Shown here: positions 16,469 through 23,606 of the stretch, piece after piece
Layout of the letters: the number at the start of each line of letters is the position of its first letter
How positions within the stretch are numbered: position 1 is the first letter of the stretch
Source of the DNA: Alphaproteobacteria bacterium
GTDB taxonomy: Bacteria; Pseudomonadota; Alphaproteobacteria; GCA-016699305
NCBI GenBank assembly: GCA_016699305.1
Contig: CP064970.1
Location: forward strand, 1,612,001 to 1,676,000
Direction: 5' to 3'
Length of the DNA: 64,000 bases
The notes under the pieces: generated by a model
Database searches by the model: none
The model's input: only the letters and a program-made list of their open reading frames with translations
Told to the model about the DNA's origin: nothing
Made by a program: the position numbers and the translations under genes

Positions 16469-18469
16469 ATGATCCTGGTCAGAAAGAACGTGATCCTACG
16501 AGCATTAGGCTTTTCGCATCATTTCGGCAAGGCGTTGCTGGCGGTTTTGTCTTTGCCTCTGTCTTTGTTCGTGACTGCACCAGCCATGGCGCAAAGCCTC
16601 TCGGCCCAGGATACGGCCATATATCGTGAGGCTTTCGCGTCTTTCGATGCCGGACGGCCCGGCGATGCCTTGGCTCAGGCCGCGCGCGCCAGCGATCCGA
16701 CCTTGGCCCAGGTTCTGGTTGGTTTCGATATGGCCCGTCCGGAAACCCAGGCTTCCTTTGCCACGATGCAGGATTTCCTGGACCGGCATTCCGATTGGCC
16801 CTGGGCCGACGACATCCGGCGCGAGGCCGATCGCCGTTTGCCTTCGGGATTGCCGCCGCAACAGGTGGTGTCTTGGTTCGCATCGGCGCCCGCACAAAGC
16901 ATGACGGGCCTGAACCGCCATGTCGACGCGTTGCGTCAGTTGGGTCAAGACCAGGCGGCGCGTGATCTGGTGCGCTTGCGCTGGGTGGATACCAATTACG
17001 GCCCCGAGGAAGAACGAGAGCTGCGTCAGCGTTACGGCGCGTGGCTGCGTCCATCCGATCATGCCGCGCGTTTGGATCGCCTGTTATGGGATGGACGCTC
17101 GGATGCGGCGCGTCGCTTGTTTCCCCTCGTATCATCGGGGTTGCGCGCCGTTGCCGAGGCGCGTCTGGCTTTGTCTTCGGAAAGTTCGCGGGCGATCAAG
17201 ACTCTGGCCAAGGTTCCTGCCTCTTTAAGCAACCAACCCGGCTTGGTGTATGAGCGGGTGCGCTGGGCGCGCCGTAAGGGGCAGACACGTCAGGCCATTT
17301 CGTGGCTGGCACGGCAACCCTCTCATACCGATCACGAAAGCGAGTGGTGGACCGAAAGACATATTCTGATCCGCCGCCTTCTGGAGCAAGGCTCACGAAG
17401 CGAGGCCTATCGCTTGGCCGCTGCGCATGGCCTGACCGGCGGCGAAGATATGGTTGAGGCGGAGTTCCTGGCCGGATGGTTGGCTCTTCGCAGTCTGAAC
17501 CAACCCAAAGTGGCATGGCGGCATTTCGATCGTCTGCAACGCGCGGCGGGTAGCACCTCGGCCCAGGCCCGGGCGGGATATTGGTTGGGGCGCACCGCCG
17601 AGGCCATGGGCAACGCCGATTTGGCGATGGCTTGGTATGGCAAGGCGGCGGCTTGGCGGGTGCTGTTTTACGGACAATTGGCGGGGATGAAGCTATCGGC
17701 CAATCCTGTCCTTGTCGCCGGGCAAGACCCCATCACCCAAGATGACGTCAACGCCTTCCAGGGCCGCTTTATGGTACGCGCCGTGCGGCAGCTGCAGCAG
17801 ATACGCCACCAGCCTGACCGCGCCCGCACTCTGCTGCGCGCGGTGGGGATGAGCAGTCGTGACCGGGCCGCCTATGTCCAGGCGGTCGCCTTGGCGCACG
17901 AAATGGGTGTGCCTGAATTGGCCGTGCGCATCGCGCGCGATGGCGGACAAAAAGGCATGATGATGCCGGTCGAGGGCTATCCTACCTTGCGTATTCCTTT
18001 GCCATCTCGCCCCGAAGCGCCTTTGATCCACGCGATCATCCGTCAGGAAAGCGGCTTTCAGACCGATGCCAAAAGCCACGCCGGTGCGCGCGGTTTGATG
18101 CAATTGATGCCGGCCACGGCGCGTCAAACGGCCAGTCGCAACGGGTTGGATAACGACGTATCCGACCCCTCCGACAATATCCGTCTGGGCAGCGCCCATT
18201 TGGCGGAGCTGATCGATTCCTATGGTTCCTATCCGCTGTCCATCGCCGCCTATAACGCCGGTGGAGGGAATGTTGGTTCCATGCTGCGCCAATTTGGCGA
18301 TCCACGCGGACGCGGCCTTGAGGCCATGGTGGATTGGATCGAGTCGATCCCTATTGGCGAGACCCGCAATTACGTCCATCGGGTGATGGAATCCTTGCAA
18401 GTGTATCGCGCGCGTTTGGGCGGAGGTCGTTCGACGTTGGGCTTAGAGCGTGATTTGACAGGAAAGTAA
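16469..18469 (+). CDS. slt: Soluble lytic murein transglycosylase (Slt70-like)
   Basis: A 666-residue periplasmic enzyme that cleaves peptidoglycan glycan strands to 1,6-anhydro ends. A signal peptide covers about residues 1-42, ending APAMAQ. A long alpha-helical superhelix follows, then the catalytic goose-lysozyme-like domain: glutamate in IIRQESGFQ near residue 527, SHAGARGLMQLMPATA, and the AYNAGGGNV and ETRNYVHRVM motifs. Length and order match the Slt70 family. Confidence 0.93.
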   Translation: MILVRKNVILRALGFSHHFGKALLAVLSLPLSLFVTAPAMAQSLSAQDTAIYREAFASFDAGRPGDALAQAARASDPTLAQVLVGFDMARPETQASFATMQDFLDRHSDWPWADDIRREADRRLPSGLPPQQVVSWFASAPAQSMTGLNRHVDALRQLGQDQAARDLVRLRWVDTNYGPEEERELRQRYGAWLRPSDHAARLDRLLWDGRSDAARRLFPLVSSGLRAVAEARLALSSESSRAIKTLAKVPASLSNQPGLVYERVRWARRKGQTRQAISWLARQPSHTDHESEWWTERHILIRRLLEQGSRSEAYRLAAAHGLTGGEDMVEAEFLAGWLALRSLNQPKVAWRHFDRLQRAAGSTSAQARAGYWLGRTAEAMGNADLAMAWYGKAAAWRVLFYGQLAGMKLSANPVLVAGQDPITQDDVNAFQGRFMVRAVRQLQQIRHQPDRARTLLRAVGMSSRDRAAYVQAVALAHEMGVPELAVRIARDGGQKGMMMPVEGYPTLRIPLPSRPEAPLIHAIIRQESGFQTDAKSHAGARGLMQLMPATARQTASRNGLDNDVSDPSDNIRLGSAHLAELIDSYGSYPLSIAAYNAGGGNVGSMLRQFGDPRGRGLEAMVDWIESIPIGETRNYVHRVMESLQVYRARLGGGRSTLGLERDLTGK

Positions 18470-18489
18470 GGTAAGCATTGAAACTCGGA

Positions 18490-18504
18490 TTAATTGCGCG
18501 TTAA
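18490..18504. promoter_or_regulatory. Candidate CtrA binding box
   Basis: The bases read TTAA, seven bases, TTAA. The box ends nine bases before the ATG of the small membrane protein gene at 18514, a position that would block or overlap its promoter rather than activate from upstream. No ribosome site is visible there, so the transcript may be nearly leaderless or come from readthrough of slt. Confidence 0.35.
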
Positions 18505-18513
18505 ACTCGTTCC

Positions 18514-18837
18514 ATGATCAATGCGACCCTTCTTATCATTATTCTTGCGGCGATAGCCACCGGTGCCGTGGCTGGCGTGGCGCTGATGATGCATCTGCAA
18601 CGTCGAGCCATGGCGCATGTTTTGTCAGATATGGCGCAGGCCGTAAAAAACCAGGGAGAATCTTTGCACAAAGTGGCGCAAGGCCTGGAAGCCATGCATG
18701 GCAATCATGGCCATTTGCAAGAACAGGTCAAGACCCTCTCACAGATCGTGCTGAAGCAAAAAAAGGAATTAGACACCTTGCGCCATGTGGTGTTGGACGA
18801 AGAAGTCTCACGCCCACACATGGCTTTGTTGAATTAA
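18514..18837 (+). CDS. Small membrane protein with coiled coil
   Basis: A 107-residue protein. Residues 4-26 form one transmembrane helix (IIILAAIATGAVAGVALMM). The rest is a heptad-patterned helix (about residues 40-95) on one side of the membrane, ending in a short loose tail. No specific family is recognised. It lies 44 bases downstream of slt on the same strand. Confidence 0.65.
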   Translation: MINATLLIIILAAIATGAVAGVALMMHLQRRAMAHVLSDMAQAVKNQGESLHKVAQGLEAMHGNHGHLQEQVKTLSQIVLKQKKELDTLRHVVLDEEVSRPHMALLN

Positions 18838-18917
18838 AATACCCAGGCTGAACCGCCAAAGACAGCCCGTTGTTTATAGACGCTCATAATGCCAGGGATG
18901 GCTGGCGTGGATCATTA

Positions 18918-19385
18918 TTATCGCTTCACAAGCTCAATCCTAATAGGCCTTCCGGACGTTCCTTCTCGAGTTATCGAAAAAATAAACTCTGTTCCTTCTG
19001 CACTTCCTAAAATGGGTTCAGCCAGAGTAGACAGCAAACGATGATCAATGATCCGTCCCCCTCTAACGAGGAAAAGATGGCCTGTTTCAGTCATGTTGGT
19101 CTCAGCTTCCATCTCTTTCACGAGCGCAGGAGTAAGTGCCTTATCCGTAAATTGAGACAAGGAGGCATAAGGCGGACTCATGAGCAAGAAGGAGTGAGAT
19201 GACGTCTTGAAAGAAACTTCCCCTTTTTGTCCGGTAAGATGGGTGGCTTCAACCTGGCGATCTATATCCCTTTGGGCCAGAGCCATATCTTCGATAGGCC
19301 AATGGGTCTTTCCTTTTATGTATCCTATGCCTACCGCCGCGAATAAAACAACGGCAGCCCAGATTTTAAACGCTTTATTCTTCAT
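18918..19385 (-). CDS. Hypothetical membrane-anchored protein
   Basis: A 155-residue protein starting MKNKAFKIWAAVVLFAAVG. One N-terminal hydrophobic helix (about residues 7-22) anchors or exports it. The remainder looks like a single soluble domain (SFKTSSHSFLLMSPPYASL, then LFLVRGGRIIDHRLLSTL). No cysteines or known motif are visible, and I do not recognise the family. Base composition is lower in G+C than nearby housekeeping genes, and an IS630-type element lies just upstream. A longer start five codons upstream (19400) is possible. Confidence 0.55.
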   Translation of the reverse strand: MKNKAFKIWAAVVLFAAVGIGYIKGKTHWPIEDMALAQRDIDRQVEATHLTGQKGEVSFKTSSHSFLLMSPPYASLSQFTDKALTPALVKEMEAETNMTETGHLFLVRGGRIIDHRLLSTLAEPILGSAEGTEFIFSITREGTSGRPIRIELVKR

Positions 19386-19566
19386 GTCCCGTTCTTTCAT
19401 TCAGAGTATGGGAGAAGCCATGCTGCGATAGACGACGCACAGGCGTTCTTGGCAGTTCCGGCATCGACTGCCTACCATGCGAGATACAATCGCAACACTT
19501 AGCCTGTTAACTAAATACCCAGTACCGAGTCATCAGCGCTGATGACTTTTAGAGGATTTTCGTATA

Positions 19567-20477
19567 TAGTCAAGCCACATAATTTCCATAACATTTGACG
19601 ATGTGATCGAGAGGTGTGAGAGGCTGAGCATATTGTCGGCGTTTTTTGATATTGGCGAAGTCACGCTCGACGGGATTGAAGTCTGGACTGTAGGGCGGCA
19701 GGAAAAGGATGTGATGGCCATATTCGGTGGCGATGGCGGCTAGGTCTTTCTTTTTGTGGAAGGCCGCATTGTCCCAGATGATGGTTGAGTTGAGGTTCAA
19801 CTCTTTGCAGAGCATATCGCGCGTCCAGTGATTGACAAGCTGGGCGTCGGCTGTTCCTTCAAACAGCATCGGCGCAAGAAAATATTTGCCGCGATGCGCC
19901 GCGATCAAACTTGTACGCGGACGGCGATGGCCCGAGTGATCGCCATAAACCTTCTGTCCTTGCCTGGTCCAGCCATAACGACGACAGGTTTCGGGAGCGA
20001 AGCCGGATTCATCGACATAGACGATGTTCTGCGAGCCCCGCATGGCGATGATCTCGCGCAAGGTGCGAAGATAGGCAATCCGCTTTTCCGGATCGCGCTC
20101 CTTGTATTCCAGTGTCTTTTTTTATGCGTGATCTTCATGGCTTTTAGAGCCATCCACACCGAATTGCCGTACACGCCAAAATGCGCCGCCCGTTCGCGTA
20201 TGAGCGCATCGGGAAAGTCCCTCACATGCGCGCGCAAGGCCTCTTTATCCAGTTTTCTTCGTCGCGGCACACCTTTCTGCCGGGGCGCAAGATCGGACCG
20301 CGCCAGCCAGTCTCGAACACACCACAGGCTGATGTCGAAACGACGTGCCGCTTCACGCTGGCCGCCGCCGCCTCGTACATACGCCACCACCTTCTTCCGA
20401 AAATCAACGCTGTAGGTCATGTCTCAGACATACACCAATCCCTCATAAAATGTTATGGAAATTATCTGGTATGACTA
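19567..20477 (-). mobile_element. IS630-type insertion sequence, 911 bp
   Basis: The element is bounded by imperfect inverted repeats of about 30 bp: the left end begins TAGTCAAGCCACATAATTTC and the right end, read inward, TAGTCATACCAGATAATTTC, both continuing CATAACATTT. A TA dinucleotide flanks each end, as expected from TA-target duplication. It holds a transposase gene in two overlapping frames. Four or so mismatches between the ends suggest either a divergent IS or mild decay. It is the only complete IS in the window. Confidence 0.88.
19570..20420 (-). CDS. IS630-family transposase in two frames
   Basis: The N-terminal frame (from 20420) encodes a helix-turn-helix domain (MTYSVDFRKKVVAYVRGGGG, EAARRFDISLWCVRDWL). 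The C-terminal frame (to 19570) encodes the DDE domain: YVDESGF, IIWDNAAFH and PDFNPVERDF supply D, D and E. The frames join at a run of seven As on the coding strand (complement 20117-20123) just after ITHKK. A -1 shift at that run restores one protein of about 283 residues. Programmed frameshifting at such A-runs is known in IS630 relatives, but a one-base decay mutation would look the same. Confidence 0.85.
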
Positions 20478-20496
20478 TAGTTGGCAATCGCGAGTC

Positions 20497-20748
20497 TTAT
20501 AGCCCGCCAACGCGCGGCAAAGCCGACTCGCCGTAGCGGGGGGCGGCGCTTTCGGCCACTAAGCGTCTATCGTGACGAAACGAAACGATATCGCGCATCA
20601 GGCGACGTCGCATCATCGCCAGATACATGGGGCGTCCTTCTGGCCCCAGCGCCGCGCCGATATAGGGGTTATCCCTCCATAACTTGTATTCGGACAGGTC
20701 ATGCAAGATGCATTCACGTTCAGCGCGCAGATCAAGAGAAGTTAACAT
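20497..20748 (-). CDS. Small hypothetical basic protein
   Basis: An 83-residue protein with an excellent ribosome site (AAAGGAGG, seven bases before the ATG at 20748), which decides the start. The sequence is rich in Arg, Leu and Met (MYLAMMRRRLMRDIVSFRHDRR), soluble and probably helical. It is not recognised. The 3' end lies 20 bases from the right end of the IS630-type element, so its C-terminus could have been altered by the insertion. Confidence 0.55.
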   Translation of the reverse strand: MLTSLDLRAERECILHDLSEYKLWRDNPYIGAALGPEGRPMYLAMMRRRLMRDIVSFRHDRRLVAESAAPRYGESALPRVGGL

Positions 20749-20933
20749 GACACTGCCTCCTTTGTTTGTTCGCCAGTGTCGGGCGCGAACCCGGCCATCG
20801 TAACTATCGCAATCCAAAATGGTTAAGAAATCATGAGCAGCCATTGCGCAACAGTAAGAGATCGGGTAATGAAGAAATCGGTCATGGATCGTCCCTACAA
20901 CGGGGGCGGGGGGTATTATTAGGAGTTTGACTG

Positions 20934-22100
20934 ATGGTCAGCACGGATCTGCACGCAAAATACAACGCCTACCGTCATTGGCCCCGGCGCAAGACGCGGC
21001 CCGTTCGGGTGGGTTCGGTGATCGTGGGCGGAGATGCGCCGATCAGCGTTCAGACCATGACCAACACTCTAACCTCGGACGCCGAGGCCACCATCGCCCA
21101 AATCCGCGAGGCCGAAGAGGCGGGCGCGGATATCGTGCGCGTGTCGTGCCCGGATGAGGATTCGACGGCGGCCATGCCCAAGATCGTCAAGGCGTCGAAG
21201 GTGCCGATCATCGCCGACATTCATTTCCATTATAAGCGCGGCATCGAAGCCGCCGAGGCGGGCGCGGCCTGTCTGCGCATCAATCCGGGCAATATCGGCG
21301 ACGTGTCGCGCGTGCGCGAAGTCATCAAGGCTGCCAAGGACCATGGCTGTTCCATGCGCATCGGCGTCAATGCCGGTTCGTTGGAACATGATCTGCTGGA
21401 AAAATACGGCGAGCCATGCCCCGAAGCCATGGTCGAGTCGGCCATGAAGCATATCCATATTCTAGAAGACAACGACTTCTTCGAATTCAAGATCAGCGTC
21501 AAGGCATCGGATGTGATGCTGGCCGTGGCCTCGTATCGCGCTTTGTCCGAGGCATGCGACTATCCCTTGCATATCGGCATCACCGAGGCCGGCCCCTTAC
21601 GCGCGGGCACCGTCAAATCGGCGCTGGGGCTGGGGTCTTTGATGTGGCAGGGCATCGGCGATACGCTGCGCGTCTCGCTCTCCGCCCCCGTCTCGGAAGA
21701 GATCAAGGTTGGCTATGAGATCCTCAAATCCCTGGGTCTGCGCCGTCGCGGCGTGACCGTGGTGGCTTGCCCGTCTTGCGCGCGCCAGGCTTTTGACGTG
21801 ATCAAGACCGTCACGGCCCTGGAAGAGCGCCTGTCCCATATCACGACACCGATGACTGTTTCGGTTCTGGGATGCATTGTGAACGGCCCGGGCGAGGCGC
21901 GGGAATCCGATATTGGCTTCACCGGCGGCGGTCGTGGCGTGCATCAGGTCTATATCGCGGGCGTGCCCGATCATCGGTTGGAAAACGGCGACATTGTCGA
22001 GCATCTGGCCGGCCTGGTCGAACGCAAAGCCGCCGAGATCGAAGCCCGCATGGCCATCGAGGCCGCCGCTGCCCCGGAAGAAGCGCGTAACGCCGCCTAG
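20934..22100 (+). CDS. ispG: 4-hydroxy-3-methylbut-2-enyl diphosphate synthase
   Basis: A 388-residue enzyme of the MEP isoprenoid pathway, converting MEcPP to HMBPP. The N-terminal TIM barrel (VGSVIVGGDAPISVQTMTNT, ADIHFHYK) is followed by the [4Fe-4S] reductase-like domain with cysteines in ACPSCAR and LGCIVNGPGEA and the conserved glutamate after it. This is the short bacterial form without a plant-type insert. TTAGGAG precedes the ATG. It depends on the cluster machinery of the suf operon at 53-60 kb. Confidence 0.96.
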   Translation: MVSTDLHAKYNAYRHWPRRKTRPVRVGSVIVGGDAPISVQTMTNTLTSDAEATIAQIREAEEAGADIVRVSCPDEDSTAAMPKIVKASKVPIIADIHFHYKRGIEAAEAGAACLRINPGNIGDVSRVREVIKAAKDHGCSMRIGVNAGSLEHDLLEKYGEPCPEAMVESAMKHIHILEDNDFFEFKISVKASDVMLAVASYRALSEACDYPLHIGITEAGPLRAGTVKSALGLGSLMWQGIGDTLRVSLSAPVSEEIKVGYEILKSLGLRRRGVTVVACPSCARQAFDVIKTVTALEERLSHITTPMTVSVLGCIVNGPGEARESDIGFTGGGRGVHQVYIAGVPDHRLENGDIVEHLAGLVERKAAEIEARMAIEAAAAPEEARNAA

Positions 22101-22116
22101 AGCCGCCTAGAACATT

Positions 22117-22174
22117 GCAAACAGATGGATCCCTTGGGATGCACGATTGCTCAAGCTGCGCTTGATCTGTTTGC
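22117..22174 (+). other. Three-way-junction inverted-repeat structure
   Basis: An outer 10-bp stem (GCAAACAGAT at 22117-22126 with ATCTGTTTGC at 22165-22174) encloses two smaller hairpins, ATCCC-TT-GGGAT and TCAAGC-TGC-GCTTGA. It lies between the ispG stop and the leader of pilin-like gene 2. There is no T-run after it, so it is not a standard intrinsic terminator. It may be a structured RNA element or processing signal. Confidence 0.5.
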
Positions 22175-22177
22175 AGA

Positions 22178-22245
22178 CCTGTACGAACGGATTTTCGTAC
22201 GGTAGATTAGGGGCTTGGAATTACCTCTATCCCTGCAGAGATCAG
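22178..22245 (+). promoter_or_regulatory. Conserved leader of pilin-like gene 2
   Basis: These bases match the leader of paralogue 1 (complement 8451-8518), including CCTCTATCCCTGCAGAGATC directly before the start. This copy also contains a 7-bp hairpin GTACGAA / TTCGTAC that is lost in copy 1. Conservation in noncoding sequence points to shared regulation. Confidence 0.6.
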
Positions 22246-23034
22246 ATGTGTGCGATGAAACCGCCTCCCCCCCCCCGCTGGGCATCGGCATCTGAACATG
22301 GTCCTGAATCAGGCATAGCCATCGGGCCGATCCTGTACATCGTGGCGATTCTGGCAGTCCTGGCCTCTGCCATCGCGGCGGGGTCGGGCGTGTTTAGTGG
22401 TGATAATTCGGCCATCAGCGCCAAGGCCCAGGCGGCAGCCATTCTCGAACAGGCCAATGAAGTGAAATTCGCCGTGGATAGGGTATTGGCAAAGGGCTGC
22501 GCGGACACGCAAATCAGCTTTGAGAACCCTATCGTCAGCGGCTATGTGAACCCCGATGCGCCGGCTGATAAGTCATGCCACGTTTTTGATGTCAATGGCG
22601 GTGGGATTGTATGGAAGAAACCCAGTGCCGATATTTACAGCGCAGTTATGACAGGGTTTACAAATGGATTATGGGTCTATCATGGGCATCTTTGCGTTGG
22701 TGGAGTTGGCTCAGCCACCAGAAACTATTCTGGGGGCGGTACGACCTGCAGGGGTGATGCAAGCCCTACCTCTCTGGTCATGGCTACGCATAGCATAAAG
22801 CCCAGTGTGTGTGACGCGCTGAATACGATGCTTGGTGTAGAGCTATTAAGCTCTGGGCATAATGACTCGAGCGGGGTTGGTATAGCCGGGAGCCAGTATT
22901 TCAAAGGGGCATACACAAAAGATGTCACCGGTGGCTATAACTCCCAAGCGACCATCGGTAAGATGATGGGATGTGCGCAAACGACTTCGAATGGTGGCTA
23001 TACCTATTTCTATGCGGTTCTTATTCCGCGCTGA
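22246..23034 (+). CDS. Pilin-like exported protein, paralogue 2
   Basis: A 262-residue protein from ATG 22246. Residues 1-25 are polar with a proline run encoded by C10. One hydrophobic helix follows (IGPILYIVAILAVLASAIAAG), then a helix (KAQAAAILEQAN) and an exported domain with several cysteines (GCADTQISF, KSCHVF, LCVGG, VCDAL, MMGCAQ). The N-terminal 110 residues are very close to paralogue 1, and the middle is diverged apart from the C-terminal GKMMGC and aromatic end. The pattern suggests a pilin-like or other surface protein with a variable face. A longer start at 22147 would run through the noncoding leader. Confidence 0.6.
   Translation: MCAMKPPPPPRWASASEHGPESGIAIGPILYIVAILAVLASAIAAGSGVFSGDNSAISAKAQAAAILEQANEVKFAVDRVLAKGCADTQISFENPIVSGYVNPDAPADKSCHVFDVNGGGIVWKKPSADIYSAVMTGFTNGLWVYHGHLCVGGVGSATRNYSGGGTTCRGDASPTSLVMATHSIKPSVCDALNTMLGVELLSSGHNDSSGVGIAGSQYFKGAYTKDVTGGYNSQATIGKMMGCAQTTSNGGYTYFYAVLIPR
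22267..22276 (+). repeat. C10 homopolymer near a gene start
   Basis: Ten consecutive Cs lie 21 bases after the ATG at 22246. The paralogue has six Cs in the same place and is in frame only from the overlapping GTG. Loss or gain of one C would switch the reading frame. Confidence 0.85.
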
Positions 23035-23606
23035 ATTCTGCCGAACCGTCTTTTGGCTCGATGGATATCCCCCCTTCACAGGCGTCACCTGCCGGGTCCA
23101 TCTTCGATTCTTGCCGATGACACTTTGATTTTAGAATGGGCTTCAACTTGCCCGCTAAAATTTTCCCTTGGCTTCCCCTACGCTCATCCTCTAAGATGAT
23201 CGCCGGAGCGCGGGATGTTGCGCCGTCATGATGTGGGGGGTTGAGAAGGGCTGAAAGGCCACTCCCTCCGGCTTCTTCTGGCAGCCCGATCGTCCGCGCC
23301 CCCTGGTCCCTCAAGTGATGTGCGCGCCCCTTGTTCTTCAATGCCGGTCGCAGCGCGTGCTTACCAAAGGTCCGACCAGGCCCGTCAAGACGCTTTTTAA
23401 GGAATATCATGTGGTTCGGGTCGCACTTACTTCGCCCCAATCGCTGATCGAAAACACGGTTCCCGCGCGCTTGCAAGTGGCGCGCGTGGATTTTCGTGCC
23501 TTTTTTCCGTCATCTCCCTCACCCCATCTTGGCGCGTCGAGCACGCGTTCCGCCCCGGCAGGCGGGACAGGCGTACGGCGCACGCGCCCCATAAGGAACA
23601 CCTATC
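23035..23606. other. 572-base region without a convincing gene upstream of rne
   Basis: No frame here has a ribosome site and plausible protein. Bases 23082-23142 resemble the dispersed repeat (GGGTCCATC, GCCGATGrCACTTTG, TTTAGAAT) in degenerate form. The remainder probably holds the rne promoter and a long 5' untranslated region; in many proteobacteria such leaders let RNase E control its own mRNA. No classic ncRNA was recognised. Confidence 0.5.
23082..23142. repeat. Degenerate copy C of the dispersed repeat
   Basis: Compared with copies A and B, this segment keeps GCGTCAC, GGGTCCATC, GCCGATG.CACTTTG and TTTAGAAT in the same order. It lacks the CTCCCGCG palindrome. The match is short and was judged by eye. 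Confidence 0.4.

Noticed and set aside
23021..23476. 151-codon minus-strand frame upstream of rne
   Set aside because: It overlaps the end of pilin-like gene 2 and a repeat-like segment, and the composition is not protein-like.
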